Origin: Eubacterium sp. 14-2
GTDB lineage: Bacteria; Bacillota; Clostridia; Lachnospirales; Lachnospiraceae
Direction of reading: 5' to 3'
Assembly (NCBI RefSeq): GCF_000403845.2
Contig: NZ_KE159568.1
Span: 186,001 to 250,000, forward strand
DNA length: 64,000 bases
The notes below the pieces were generated by a model. The model was not told the origin of the DNA. It saw only the letters and a list, made by a program, of their open reading frames with translations, and ran no database searches. Numbering within the stretch: position 1 is the first letter of the stretch; every line of letters starts with the position of its first letter. The position numbers and the translations under genes are program-made. Of the stretch, positions 1 to 9,079 are shown one piece after another.

Positions 1-1137
1 CCAAACTCCATCCACGATAAGTGTAATTGTTCCATCCGCATTTTTTGTATAGTCAACTACTTCTCCAAAAGGTGGGTATGGGCTGGCATAAATCGTCTTA
101 TATTCATAGCTGTTGCTGCTTTCATCATATCCACAATGCTCTCTCAGCTGTTCTACTGCTACCGGAAAGTAAGTGGTCATTATCCTTTCATATTCCTCTG
201 CCGGAATCTTCCAACCTTCCGTTTTCAGATTTTCGCCCGTAGAAATCCGATAAATATCCTCATACATACAAGGCATCAGAATATCCTCTACATTACTGCT
301 GTCCCAGTTTGTGACAAGCACATTGTAATTCACATAGCTCAGTTCTGATATGTATTCCTGCGTCAGTTCCCGGCAGTCTTCCGGAAGCGGTTCTATTCTC
401 CAATACTGTCTCAAACCTGCATGTGCAATCACATGTTCATATGCATAGATAAAATATCCTTTTTCCGTAAGTTTAATTTCAGCCACATTACTTACCGAAG
501 TTCCCTGTATCTTTGGCATACCGCCTTCCTTCCACCGAACTCCTGTGTAACAGGTCTGTAACTGCTCCTTCCGATAAATAAAAGTAACTGCTCCAATCAG
601 TCCATCTCTGTGCACCTCAAATACCGTAACCATGGAGTCCTGTCCATTCAGGTAATCTGCGTAAAACGTTTCTATCTTTTCAGGGTTCTGCATATTGGAA
701 TCTTCCTCAACGCTTACCAAACCTGCCTTTCCTAATTGCTCTACAACCGTTTTTCGTTGTTCGCCTGTAAATTCACTGACACCAGAAGAATAATTCGCAG
801 CATCTGCAATTACATTATCCTTATAGATTTCTCTGACGGATTCTGCTGCCGACAAAACTGTACTCTGCAGCTGTTCCTTTTCCTCTTCCGAAATAAGGCA
901 ATCACTGGATTGGGGAATAAACCAATATGCTGAATCTGTGGAAGTTTCCGTATTGTTTTCTTCTTCCATTACCGTTTCACTTTCCTCTGTTTCCACCGGG
1001 GGCTCCCATACTTCCTCTTCCACTTTCTTTTCTTCCGTATGCAGCCGCCCCCAACGAATCACCCCTGCTATTATCGCAATTAACAATATCAAAAGCAGAA
1101 ATCCCCATTTTTTCAATAGCCATTTTATATCTTCCAT
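1..1137 (-). CDS. membrane-anchored protein, paralogue of the adjacent lipoprotein (3' end outside window)
   Basis: The reading frame opens at an ATG at 1137 that overlaps the stop of the upstream lipoprotein gene (TAATG), so the two are translationally coupled. It stays open to the left window edge, so the C-terminus is missing. Residues 8-24 form a hydrophobic segment (LKKWGFLLLILLIAII) followed by a Glu-rich linker, which suggests an N-terminal membrane anchor with an extracytoplasmic body. The C-terminal part seen here carries a motif like NADGTITL that matches SDGTITL in the neighbour, so the two are tandem paralogues. Function unknown. From memory, similar proteins in Lachnospiraceae are annotated only as DUF families. 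Confidence 0.8.
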   Translation of the reverse strand, partial: MEDIKWLLKKWGFLLLILLIAIIAGVIRWGRLHTEEKKVEEEVWEPPVETEESETVMEEENNTETSTDSAYWFIPQSSDCLISEEEKEQLQSTVLSAAESVREIYKDNVIADAANYSSGVSEFTGEQRKTVVEQLGKAGLVSVEEDSNMQNPEKIETFYADYLNGQDSMVTVFEVHRDGLIGAVTFIYRKEQLQTCYTGVRWKEGGMPKIQGTSVSNVAEIKLTEKGYFIYAYEHVIAHAGLRQYWRIEPLPEDCRELTQEYISELSYVNYNVLVTNWDSSNVEDILMPCMYEDIYRISTGENLKTEGWKIPAEEYERIMTTYFPVAVEQLREHCGYDESSNSYEYKTIYASPYPPFGEVVDYTKNADGTITLIVDGVW

Positions 1138-2378
1138 TATTCGCCTCCGTACAATTCTTCCCATTCTTCTAACGTCAACCGTGGCGTATGCCAGGTTTCT
1201 CTGTAATTGTCTTCAGATGGTATCATTCGGTTAGATACATATTGTACCCCTCCATCCTCTGACGGGCGGACCACAACCTCATGAGCATATACCCTGGAAT
1301 CGCCTGCATAAGGGAATACTACATTAGCTGTAAGTGTAATTGTCCCATCGCTGTTTTCTGTAAAACCGACTACCTCTGAATATGGATATTCCGGGTATTC
1401 TACTTCTTCGAAGCCTCTCGGCTTATATTCATAAGTTGAATCCTCCGAACAATAGACTGTTTTTGATTGCAGCGTTTCACTGTCAATATTGAAATATTTC
1501 ATAATAATGCTTTCGAATTCCTCTTTTGGAATCTGATAAACCGCACTGACTGATAAGTTGTCATCAGCAACACAGGGAACATATTGACCGTTCACTTTTG
1601 GATAGAGAATGTCATACATATCATAGAAATTCAAATCTCCAAAATCATCCTCGCTCCAATCTACAATGAACATATTATTTTTCTCAAATCCGATTGGCCG
1701 GAGATATTTCCGACTCAGTTCCCTGTATGTTTCATCCAATGGCTGTACTCGTAATGCAGTATGCTCCTCTGCCCCACTCAATGTAAGCACATACAATTCT
1801 TCTGAAAACCAGACACCGGAAAACATCAGGTAACCTTCTTCTGTATAATTCCAATACTCCGCCTGATAGTTTCCGGTTACCTCTCTTTTCATACTTCCGT
1901 TTTCATATTTGTAATAGCTTCTGGCCACATCTACCTCTCCGTCTTTTGTGCGCAAATCGTATTTTACAAATCCGCCCAAATAACTGACTTCAAGAACTGT
2001 TATTTCCGCTTTTTCCTGTGCATCCACCTTTTCGCAAAATTGAACCACCTGCTCTGGTTCCGTCATATCAATCTGATTCTTACTGTCAACTGCCGAATAA
2101 CCATTTTCTCCAAGACGATTTACAATGCCTCCAATCGTTTCCAAATCAGCTAACTTATTTTCTTCTGCAGCCTTTTCATAAAGATCTGTACAGATGTTTA
2201 TAATTTCTTCTGCGTCCTCCTGTGATTCTTCCGGAATAGCATCAAAATCAATTACTGTTTCCGCAACTGTATTTTCTTCCGGAGGTGCATCACTGCACCC
2301 CGAAATACCAAGTATTAATACAAAACTAATTGCTGCCAGACCGTTCTTCCAGAACCAGGTTGTCTTTCTTAATAACAT
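1137..2378 (-). CDS. uncharacterised lipoprotein, 413 aa
   Basis: The start at 2378 has a clear ribosome site (AGGAAGAGGAT before ATG). Residues 14-28 are hydrophobic and end in a lipobox, LILGISGC, so the protein should be lipidated on Cys and held on the outer face of the membrane. The mature part is acidic and rich in Tyr and Glu, with no motif I can tie to an enzyme. It is the middle gene of a three-gene run: a small hydrophobic protein overlaps its start by 10 bases, and a paralogue overlaps its stop. Three similar sequence elements lie upstream (2629-2787). The family is probably restricted to Clostridia; function not known. Confidence 0.85.
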   Translation of the reverse strand: MLLRKTTWFWKNGLAAISFVLILGISGCSDAPPEENTVAETVIDFDAIPEESQEDAEEIINICTDLYEKAAEENKLADLETIGGIVNRLGENGYSAVDSKNQIDMTEPEQVVQFCEKVDAQEKAEITVLEVSYLGGFVKYDLRTKDGEVDVARSYYKYENGSMKREVTGNYQAEYWNYTEEGYLMFSGVWFSEELYVLTLSGAEEHTALRVQPLDETYRELSRKYLRPIGFEKNNMFIVDWSEDDFGDLNFYDMYDILYPKVNGQYVPCVADDNLSVSAVYQIPKEEFESIIMKYFNIDSETLQSKTVYCSEDSTYEYKPRGFEEVEYPEYPYSEVVGFTENSDGTITLTANVVFPYAGDSRVYAHEVVVRPSEDGGVQYVSNRMIPSEDNYRETWHTPRLTLEEWEELYGGE

Positions 2379-2608
2379 ATCCTCTTCCTTTCACATCTTC
2401 TTCCATGCTGATAATCAATACAGGACTCCCTCCAGGAAAAGTCCCTCGTTCTCAAAGCTGATAGTTCCTGCAACGGTATCGAAAGAAGTTCTTCCGGTGT
2501 CCTCCAGACATCTTCCTCTGTTGCCAACATTCCTGCCACGCATACTGCAGAAATTACCGCAGCTATCCCTGTAACAGCAATCCCCAGGATACTGCTTCCT
2601 GTTTTCAA
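2369..2608 (-). CDS. small hydrophobic protein, 79 aa, TTG start
   Basis: A TTG at 2608 follows GGAG by 10 bases. The first 30 residues form one hydrophobic segment (GIAVTGIAAVISAVCVAGML), then a short charged tail. It overlaps the lipoprotein start by 10 bases, which fits coupled translation. The C-terminal third looks less protein-like, and another frame opens at 2624 over the same bases, so a frameshift near 2460 is possible. No family recognised. Confidence 0.4.
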   Translation of the reverse strand: MKTGSSILGIAVTGIAAVISAVCVAGMLATEEDVWRTPEELLSIPLQELSALRTRDFSWRESCIDYQHGRRCERKRICY

Positions 2609-2628
2609 TGTACGTTATCTCCATAAAT

Positions 2629-2787
2629 ATTACATCTATAAGATTTTAGAGTAAAAAATTTGTATTGCCGGATATATCATATTTTCCATTCCTTCTTCCA
2701 TTTTTATTACATGTGTAAGATTTCAGAATAAAAAAATATATCCAGAACCTTCTGCACTTGTATAAATATTACATCAGTAAGATTTAG
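2629..2787. promoter_or_regulatory. three direct repeats ATTACATnnnTAAGATTT upstream of the lipoprotein operon
   Basis: Copies begin at 2629, 2706 and 2768 (offsets 77 and 62 bases). Each reads ATTACAT, three variable bases, then TAAGATTT, often followed by an A-rich run. The first and third also share the preceding TATAA. The central copy TTACATGTGTAA is nearly palindromic, as expected for a dimeric regulator. The regulator is unknown. Confidence 0.5.
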
Positions 2788-3153
2788 AAGTCAAGTTGTT
2801 TTTATAGAAAAAGGTTCCTGCCGGAAGGTATCATACATTTTCGCAGTGCGAAGCCTGCTTCAGTAAAAGTGATACCTTTTAGCAACAACCTGTTATTCAG
2901 CAGAGTTTCAAAACACCCCACTGCTACGATATTAAGTGGTTCATTCATAAAGCTATAAAACACACATTCATTTTCGTTTCTTACTATCCCACAAGCCCCA
3001 GACAATCAGGGTTTCTTTGAAAGCAGACAAACGATTTCCACTTACACTATTCTCCCCAGCATAGCTGGGGGATAGTATTTTCAATTATTCCCTTTAAAGC
3101 AATTTGTGAAATTTCACCAAAGAAAACGTCTAAGAACGACTTCAAACGAAAAC

Positions 3154-3216
3154 AACGCCCCTGAATTTTGTTGCGATAAAGTGAAACGGCAGAACGCAAC
3201 AAAATTCAGGAGCGTT
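3154..3216. repeat. long stem-loop: 22-bp inverted repeat with one mismatch
   Basis: The left arm 3154-3175 (AACGCCCCTGAATTTTGTTG...) pairs with the right arm 3195-3216, with one mismatch and a 19-base loop. There is no U-tract on either side, so it is not a plain terminator. I believe similar hairpins are dispersed in Lachnospiraceae genomes, but that is from memory. Confidence 0.7.
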
Positions 3217-3253
3217 ATCCCGGTCATACATACCCATATAACATTGAGGTAAG

Positions 3254-4219
3254 TCACTGCCGAATACGAACTGTGCACTTCCTATGGCTTTCATCACCAT
3301 TCCAGGAGTTTTCCAGGAAATGCCTGTTCCATTCCTCATAGTTTTTGAATTCCTTTTTACAACCTGAACAAATTACCGCTTCTACAGGATGTGAATAGTC
3401 ATCATCCCAGTCCTTAAAGCCGCATATATCGCAATAGTAATACCAAATCCAACTTTTATAAACGGTTTTACCGTCAGAAAAACCATTATGTACCGCCCAA
3501 TCCGGCGCCGGAAGACCATTCAATGTTGCTTCTAATAATATATCATCATATTCAAAGGCGTGCTGTTCCCATTCTTCCACAGTAGCAAAAACTTTTCCAC
3601 AGTAGCAAACTATACCAAATATATTTTCAGGTTGAGGGTCATCATACGCTGCCCAATGATGTTTGTGAGTATCCTTCACAACAACCTTACATTTCAGCGT
3701 CCTGTTATTTATTTTTGCAGTAATCACAGCAGAGCCTTTCTTCCTGGCAGTCACTTTTCCAGTTTTAGAAACAGTGGCAACTTTTGTATTAGAAGTCGTC
3801 CATTTAACTTTTTTTCTCGTGCCTGTGACTTTTAACTGAATGGTAGGATTTCCCTTTTGATTCGTCATAGTCAAAGTAACCTTAGTCTTATTCAACTTTG
3901 GCGTCATTTCTGCCTTAACTGTCACCTTGCATTTATAAGTCTTTTTATTCACTTTTGCAGTAATTACAGCAGAGCCTTCCTTCTTTCCAGTCACTTTACC
4001 ATTCTTCGATACAGTAGCGACTTGCTCATTACTGCTTTTCCACGTCACTTTTTTAGATGTGCCTTTGACCTTTAACTGGTATGATTCCTTTACGCTTACC
4101 GTGATTTTCGTCTTGTTCAGCTTTGACGTTGCCGCCTGTGCTGTCATAGGCATAACCAGTGTCAGAGTCATAGCAAGGATAAAGATAGTTGTGATTGACT
4201 TTTTGATGATGTTCTTCAT
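3254..4219 (-). CDS. secreted protein with two BIG2 Ig-like domains and a C-terminal Cys/His region
   Basis: The start is taken at 4219, not the upstream in-frame ATG at 4288, because GGGGGA precedes it and a signal peptide follows directly (Lys-rich start, hydrophobic core, MTAQAA cleavage region). Residues about 30-100 and 110-185 are two bacterial Ig-like BIG2 domains, each with the signature VATVSKNGKVTGKKEGSAVI or a close variant. The C-terminus has four Cys pairs in zinc-finger-like spacing (CYCGK, CDIC, CSGC) with nearby His. BIG2 domains are common in clostridial surface proteins. A role at the cell surface is likely; the ligand is unknown. Confidence 0.85.
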   Translation of the reverse strand: MKNIIKKSITTIFILAMTLTLVMPMTAQAATSKLNKTKITVSVKESYQLKVKGTSKKVTWKSSNEQVATVSKNGKVTGKKEGSAVITAKVNKKTYKCKVTVKAEMTPKLNKTKVTLTMTNQKGNPTIQLKVTGTRKKVKWTTSNTKVATVSKTGKVTARKKGSAVITAKINNRTLKCKVVVKDTHKHHWAAYDDPQPENIFGIVCYCGKVFATVEEWEQHAFEYDDILLEATLNGLPAPDWAVHNGFSDGKTVYKSWIWYYYCDICGFKDWDDDYSHPVEAVICSGCKKEFKNYEEWNRHFLENSWNGDESHRKCTVRIRQ

Positions 4220-4520
4220 AACGATTCCCCCTTCATATAATATATGCATATATTTTTTCTTTGCGAAATATCGGTCATTTTTCGACAAATTCCATCTAAT
4301 TAGAATTATACTCCCTGTTAGCAGTTTTGTCCATTTTTAATTCCGTTCCTTTCCATTTTTACTCCTGCACCCGATTTTTTTAACAGATAACTTAGAGCAT
4401 TAGACACCGAACAGGAAAAACAGATACAGAATCGGGGAACAAAAAGCAGGGGGTTCAAAGGGGCGTGGCAACACTCCCCTTGCAAAATTATCCATACTCT
4501 TTAGATATGGATGTATTTTG

Positions 4521-4991
4521 CTACACCGGACGGAAAGAGATACCTTTTCGGGAAAGCAAAAGCCTACCGCCACAGACAGCGCAACCTGGCAAAAGCCAGA
4601 AAATAACCGGAGAAAAAAATATAGAAAGAAAATTCAAAAAAACTTGACAAGGGATTGCATTATGAAAATTCCAATTTCTACAAATTCGTTCGTTAAGTGC
4701 AATATGACTATGCGTAATTAAACTTTTTTCAAATTCTTCATGTGTATCTAATTCAACTTTTTCCCAAAGTACCAATACAATTTTTTGCAGTCGTTCTATT
4801 CCTACAGATACATGATATAAAAAAGAAAATAACATTGAATCCTGATTTATCACCTCTATCTGATTGAGCATATGTACCCCATCATAAATAAATTCGCCTG
4901 CAATATCTAGCTCTGTAACCATATTAAAATTTTTATAGTTCCACAATTTATCAGGAAATAAAGAATTCAAAATGACTCTCCCTCCATTCAT
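4521..4991 (-). pseudogene. truncated gene of unknown, possibly HEPN-like, family
   Basis: About the first 105 residues read as a normal helical protein (ELDIAGEFIYDGVHMLNQ, then LVLWEKVELDTHEEFEKSL). After about 4680 the frame becomes Cys/Pro-rich and non-coding in character, so the gene seems cut off, perhaps by an insertion that brought in the sequence at 4380-4650. The start is uncertain: ATG at 4991, or TTG at 4970 that lies behind GGAGGGAG. The helical pattern recalls HEPN-type proteins, but this is a guess. Confidence 0.4.
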
Positions 4992-5019
4992 CCATAAAAC
5001 ACTAATAATCTATATCTAT

Positions 5020-5321
5020 TTATGTCATCCCAAAATGCTCCAAAGCATCCCTTATCGCTTCCACTTTCTCCGCTTTCGGATGTTTCCTCGGCTGTTTCAA
5101 TTCCTATACCGCATTAGGGGCATCATACATCGGCAATCCTAACTCCCTTTTTACCTCTGCGATATATGCGGTATGTACTTTGAAGCCGTATTTTGCTTCT
5201 ATGTACTCCTTAATCATCTTGTAGGTAACTCACTCTTTTAGATTGTACGCCTCAGCTCACATGACAATATTACCAGGTGACACTTTGCCCTCACCTTCAC
5301 CAGATTCCACTTTTACATTGA
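5020..5321 (-). pseudogene. decayed C-terminal module of the serine recombinase
   Basis: Read one base out of frame from the recombinase end, the sequence continues as GKTDSVINVKVESGEGEGKV, then VTYKMIKEYIEAKYGFKVHT, then PRKHPKAEKVEAIRDALEHF. That is a helical module I recall at the C-terminus of many Lachnospiraceae recombinases and RNA methyltransferases. Three in-frame stops interrupt it (near 5258, 5230 and 5104). The recombinase therefore lost this tail by frameshift, and the tail then decayed. Confidence 0.65.
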
Positions 5322-7010
5322 TTACGCTGTCGGTTTTTCCCGGGAAAGCAGACACACAACTTCCACGTGTTTATTATCTTCCAAACTCAAATTCATATCT
5401 TCCTCAATAATCGGAAGTCTGAATTTAATAGACTTCAGCCACTGTCCATTGGGCTTTCTGTCCTCATAAATCTGTATCTCAGAAATTAACGCCTCCATAA
5501 ACTGCCGCCGTTCTATCTCATTCATCACAGCATACAGTTTTTCAAAATAAATCAACACTTTATAGATATTATCTCCCGTTAGCTTCTCAGCTTCAATTGC
5601 CTGCTTCTTTGCCCTCGTTTCAATAAGTTGTGTTTCCACATTTTCTATCTTATCATACATTCGATAAAGGCGGTCATCAAGGTCTGCTTTTCGTTTGATA
5701 TAATGTCTGTCATCCGGATCAAGGGAATCAATTTCCTCCGCCAGTTTTAGCTTGACTGCATAATATTGCCGCAACTGCTTTTCAAAATCTGCAAGTTCTC
5801 CGTCTATTGTGACAGTATCCACTTTGCAGTTGATCTTTTCCTGCATCATTGCCGCAAACTTAGGATTGCCAACTAATTTTACAATGACTTCCGCCACCGC
5901 ATCGTCCAATAGTTCCTCCCGTATCTGCTTTTTATAATCACACTTATGTCCACGCGTCATGTTTCGATGCTTACAGCCATAGTAATAAAAATCCTTGTAT
6001 TTCGTTCCGTCCTTTTTGTGCTTGATACTCTTATTTCCATACATGCCTGCTCCGCAGACCGGACATTTTACAATACCGGAAAGAAGGTGTGTTTTGGTGT
6101 CCTTCCCTCTATTTACATGTTCATATTTCTTTGCATGTGAAATAAGTTTTACCTGTGCCGCCTGCCAAACATCTTCCTCAATAATCGCATCATGCTGTCC
6201 GTCCACCAGAATATAATTATCCTGCTCTACAAGATGATACTCATTCCGTGTTCCGTGAACCTTTTCTGTCTTTCTGCGTCCATAAGCGATTTTCCCGCAA
6301 TATACCGGATTTTTCAGAATAAGGCGAACCAAGTGCGCATCAAAAAGAGGATTTTTCCCATTCTGCCGCTGTATTTTATGGATGCCGTGGTTTTCAAGAT
6401 ATTTTGCCACACCGTTAGCGCCAATGTCTGTTTTCACATACTGTTCAAAGATTATGCTGATAGCTTTTGCTTCTTCTTCGTTAATCTGAAGTTTGCCCTC
6501 TACCAGTTGATAACCATATGGCGCAAATCCACCGTTCCATTTTCCCTCACGGGCTTTCTGAATACGCCCTTCCATTGTCTGCACACGAATATTCTCCCGT
6601 TCAATCTCTGCAACTGCTGACAGTACGGAAATCATCAGTTTCCCTGCATCCTTGGAAGAATCAATACCATCCTCCACGCAAATCAGATTTACCCCGAAAT
6701 CCTGCATAACCTGTAATGTAGAAAGTACGTCCGCCGCATTTCTGCCAAATCTGGATAACTTAAAAACAAGAACAAAGGAAATGCCGTCTTTCCCTGACTC
6801 GATATCCTCCATCATGCGGTTAAATTCTATCCGCCCCTCAATGGACTTTCCAGATTTTCCTGCATCCTCATATGTACCGACAATTTCATAATCATTATAG
6901 TCGGCATACGCTTTCATTCTGGCTTTCTGCGCATCCAAGGAGTAACCGTCTGTCTGCATGGCTGTAGATACTCTTGTATATGTGTAAACCTTTATTTTCT
7001 CGCTGTGCAT
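5322..7010 (-). CDS. large serine recombinase (resolvase/integrase family)
   Basis: Start chosen at 7010 (GGAGAGATGAT before ATG); the frame itself extends to 7091. The N-terminal resolvase domain shows YTRVSTAMQTDGYSLDAQ with the catalytic Ser, then FKLSRFGRNAADVL and the helix E region IERENIR. The middle is the Recombinase domain (GFAPYGYQLVEGKL), followed by a zinc ribbon (CPVCGAGMYGN, then C and CDY) and a coiled coil around residues 400-480. Such enzymes integrate and excise mobile elements. The C-terminal module is frameshifted away (see 5020-5321). It lies 77 bases after rhuM. No attachment sites were identified, so the element it serves is unknown. Confidence 0.9.
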   Translation of the reverse strand: MHSEKIKVYTYTRVSTAMQTDGYSLDAQKARMKAYADYNDYEIVGTYEDAGKSGKSIEGRIEFNRMMEDIESGKDGISFVLVFKLSRFGRNAADVLSTLQVMQDFGVNLICVEDGIDSSKDAGKLMISVLSAVAEIERENIRVQTMEGRIQKAREGKWNGGFAPYGYQLVEGKLQINEEEAKAISIIFEQYVKTDIGANGVAKYLENHGIHKIQRQNGKNPLFDAHLVRLILKNPVYCGKIAYGRRKTEKVHGTRNEYHLVEQDNYILVDGQHDAIIEEDVWQAAQVKLISHAKKYEHVNRGKDTKTHLLSGIVKCPVCGAGMYGNKSIKHKKDGTKYKDFYYYGCKHRNMTRGHKCDYKKQIREELLDDAVAEVIVKLVGNPKFAAMMQEKINCKVDTVTIDGELADFEKQLRQYYAVKLKLAEEIDSLDPDDRHYIKRKADLDDRLYRMYDKIENVETQLIETRAKKQAIEAEKLTGDNIYKVLIYFEKLYAVMNEIERRQFMEALISEIQIYEDRKPNGQWLKSIKFRLPIIEEDMNLSLEDNKHVEVVCLLSREKPTA

Positions 7011-7087
7011 ATCATCTCTCCATTTGTGCAACGCCCGTTGCACTTTTACATTTTGATAACCATATTCTTTTCGTAATCTGTAAATTC

Positions 7088-8098
7088 TCATTCTTTATCT
7101 GACTTTTTACCCAATATTTTTATTGAGTTTAAATAGTCTTGTTCCACATCACTTAAAGTACGCTCTTTATATTTCTTATATTCCCCAGTTGCTTTTTCCA
7201 CCGCCTGCTTATGCGTCACACTCCCGTTTCCTGACAATAACTGTTCGCCGCTCATTGTTAAAATCCGGTCTAAGTGCTTCGCCCAATCTTTCATGGTCAT
7301 AGCCTGTTCCCGCTCCGCCTGACGTTCTGCAAAATCCAAATATCCCGACACAAGCTGCCCCATTGCACGAAGTTCTTTTTCATTCAGATAGTTTTTGGCA
7401 ATGACAACTTCTCGCAAAGTCGGCTGATTTCCTGCAAATGTGGTAAGCCCCATAAATTCCTTTTCCGCATCCGCTCTTGTATAAATAACTTCCGCCGCCG
7501 TCTGCCCATGAATGGCATAATGAATTTTGTTCTGAACCTTCTGAAAAAACTGAATGGATATTTCCGCTTTTGGATCATAGTCAATGCTTGTGGCATAAAT
7601 TTCCAAAATCTGTCTGTAAAATACCTTTTCAGATGCACGAATGTCTCTGATCCGTTCAAGCAGTTCCTTAAAATATCCACCGCCGCCTAAGTTTTTCAGA
7701 CGTTCATCATCCAGTGCAAAACCTTTACGCATATACTCTTTCAAGATTCCGGTTGCCCATATTCTGAACTGTGTGCCGCGTTTTGATTTCACACGGTAGC
7801 CGACAGAAATGATTACATCGAGATTATAATAACAAATGCTGCGTTCTACCTGCCTGTTTCCTTCATTTTGAACTGTTGCAAAATATGCAACAGTTGCTTC
7901 CTGCACAAGTTCTTCTTCTGAATAAATATTTTTAATATGCCTTGAAATTGTTGATTTATCTCTCTGAAATAGTTCTGCCATTTGGTCAATAGACAGCCAC
8001 ACAGTATCCCCATCAAAAGTTGTTTCAATCTTAGACAAACCATCCTCTGTTGTATAGATTATAATATTTGATTTTCCCATTTCATCTCTGTAATCCAT
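7088..8098 (-). CDS. rhuM: RhuM family protein
   Basis: Start at 8098 is preferred (GAGGTGACT before ATG) over an in-frame GTG at 8125. The N-terminal half has the RhuM pattern: a helix-turn-helix-like VWLSIDQMAELFQRDKSTIS, then NLDVIISVGYRVKSKRGTQF and the RIWATGILKEYMRKGF segment. The C-terminal half is helical. RhuM was named from Salmonella pathogenicity island 3, but its molecular role is not settled; such genes are common on mobile islands and next to restriction or recombinase genes, as here. Confidence 0.9.
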   Translation of the reverse strand: MDYRDEMGKSNIIIYTTEDGLSKIETTFDGDTVWLSIDQMAELFQRDKSTISRHIKNIYSEEELVQEATVAYFATVQNEGNRQVERSICYYNLDVIISVGYRVKSKRGTQFRIWATGILKEYMRKGFALDDERLKNLGGGGYFKELLERIRDIRASEKVFYRQILEIYATSIDYDPKAEISIQFFQKVQNKIHYAIHGQTAAEVIYTRADAEKEFMGLTTFAGNQPTLREVVIAKNYLNEKELRAMGQLVSGYLDFAERQAEREQAMTMKDWAKHLDRILTMSGEQLLSGNGSVTHKQAVEKATGEYKKYKERTLSDVEQDYLNSIKILGKKSDKE

Positions 8099-8203
8099 AG
8101 TCACCTCATCTCCTTGTACTTTCACTCAAATATAAGCAAGTATGTTTTTCCAAATTTGGTTTGGACACACTTATCATGTTTATTATACATTATACACTTG
8201 CTA

Positions 8204-8362
8204 TTAGCAAGAAACATCTTGCCAGTCTTTTGTTGCCTTATTTTTTTCTTCCACATGATTATCTACTGTTATATCAGGTAAATTTTCTATATCCAAATCT
8301 GACGCATATTTTTCAATCAAATTTGCAAGCATATCTGCCAATCCGCTCCATTCATCAGTCAT
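8204..8362 (-). CDS. small acidic protein, 52 aa
   Basis: An ATG at 8362 sits behind a strong site (GGGAGGGATATTT). The product starts MTDEWSGLADMLANLIEKYA, is acidic, and ends in two stop codons in a row (TAA TAG). It lies 105 bases upstream of rhuM on the same strand and may belong to the same element. The ribosome site and the amphipathic helix support it; no family recognised. Confidence 0.5.
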   Translation of the reverse strand: MTDEWSGLADMLANLIEKYASDLDIENLPDITVDNHVEEKNKATKDWQDVSC

Positions 8363-9004
8363 AAATATCCCTCCCATATAAACGCAAAAAAAGACAGCTA
8401 TAAACTGTTACGTTCATAACTGCCCTTACGCTGTTTTCATTCTAAAAATTACAAATTTCCCGTCAATTTTTCCTTTACTTTAATCCATAAACCTACATAC
8501 AAGTGACAGGTCATTACGCTGCCCACATCGGAATCACACCGTCATTATATGACTGAATTTAAATCAAAAATTCAGAAGTATCATTATCACAGATATGCTT
8601 CATCGCCCCGCACAACTGCTGTGCATTTTGTCAGGTTTTTATCGCTCAATGCCTTCGCTTCAGAGGTTTGTTTTCCATTTCTTCACATTTGCCTGAAAAT
8701 GGATTAAAGCGAGCATATCATGGCGCACCTACATTGTGGCTACACATATCCTCACGTCCTGTACGCATATTGCAATATTCAGTTTTCAAACAGGCTTTTA
8801 TTTCATATGCCTTAAAGATTATTCTACATAGTAAATATGCAAAATTCCTTCCTATTTACAAAAACTTTTTCAAAATTTTTCTGTCAAAATGGGCGGCAAC
8901 ACTGGTATCGTTTTTGGACAGACTAACCATACAACTTAAAATCCATTTGTTCATCTCACCGAAACAGCAAGCACTCCCTGTGTCATGACACAGAGCATAA
9001 TAGC
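8363..9004. other. gene-free stretch between a small gene and IS66
   Basis: About 640 AT-rich bases. Open frames here lack ribosome sites and look random. I see no array, tRNA or strong terminator. It ends at the left terminal repeat of the IS66 element. Confidence 0.5.
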
Positions 9005-9079
9005 GTAAGCGCCAAATAATAATGCGGTCAGATATAAAATTACCCCAGCCCTTTGCGAGTTGGAGTAATTCACTATAAT

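Larger units (their letters stand above)
2625..3253. other. gene-free stretch: upstream region with repeats and hairpins
   Basis: No convincing gene. It holds three similar elements ATTACATnnnTAAGATTT at 2629, 2706 and 2768, an inverted repeat at about 3049-3078 (CCCCAGC ATA GCTGGGG core), and a long stem-loop at 3154-3216. The elements lie just upstream of the lipoprotein genes and probably include their promoter and an operator. Confidence 0.5.

Noticed and set aside
2802-3005. 67-codon frame on the minus strand
   Set aside because: No ribosome site and no protein-like pattern; falls in the regulatory region.
5322-5345. Programmed frameshift joining the recombinase to its tail
   Set aside because: A GGGAAAA stretch is present, but the needed shift is +1, not -1, and the tail has three stops, so decay explains it better.
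8644-8664. CTCAATGCCTTCGCTTC as an outlying CRISPR repeat
   Set aside because: Only about 12 bases agree with the repeat, and there is no second copy at the right distance.
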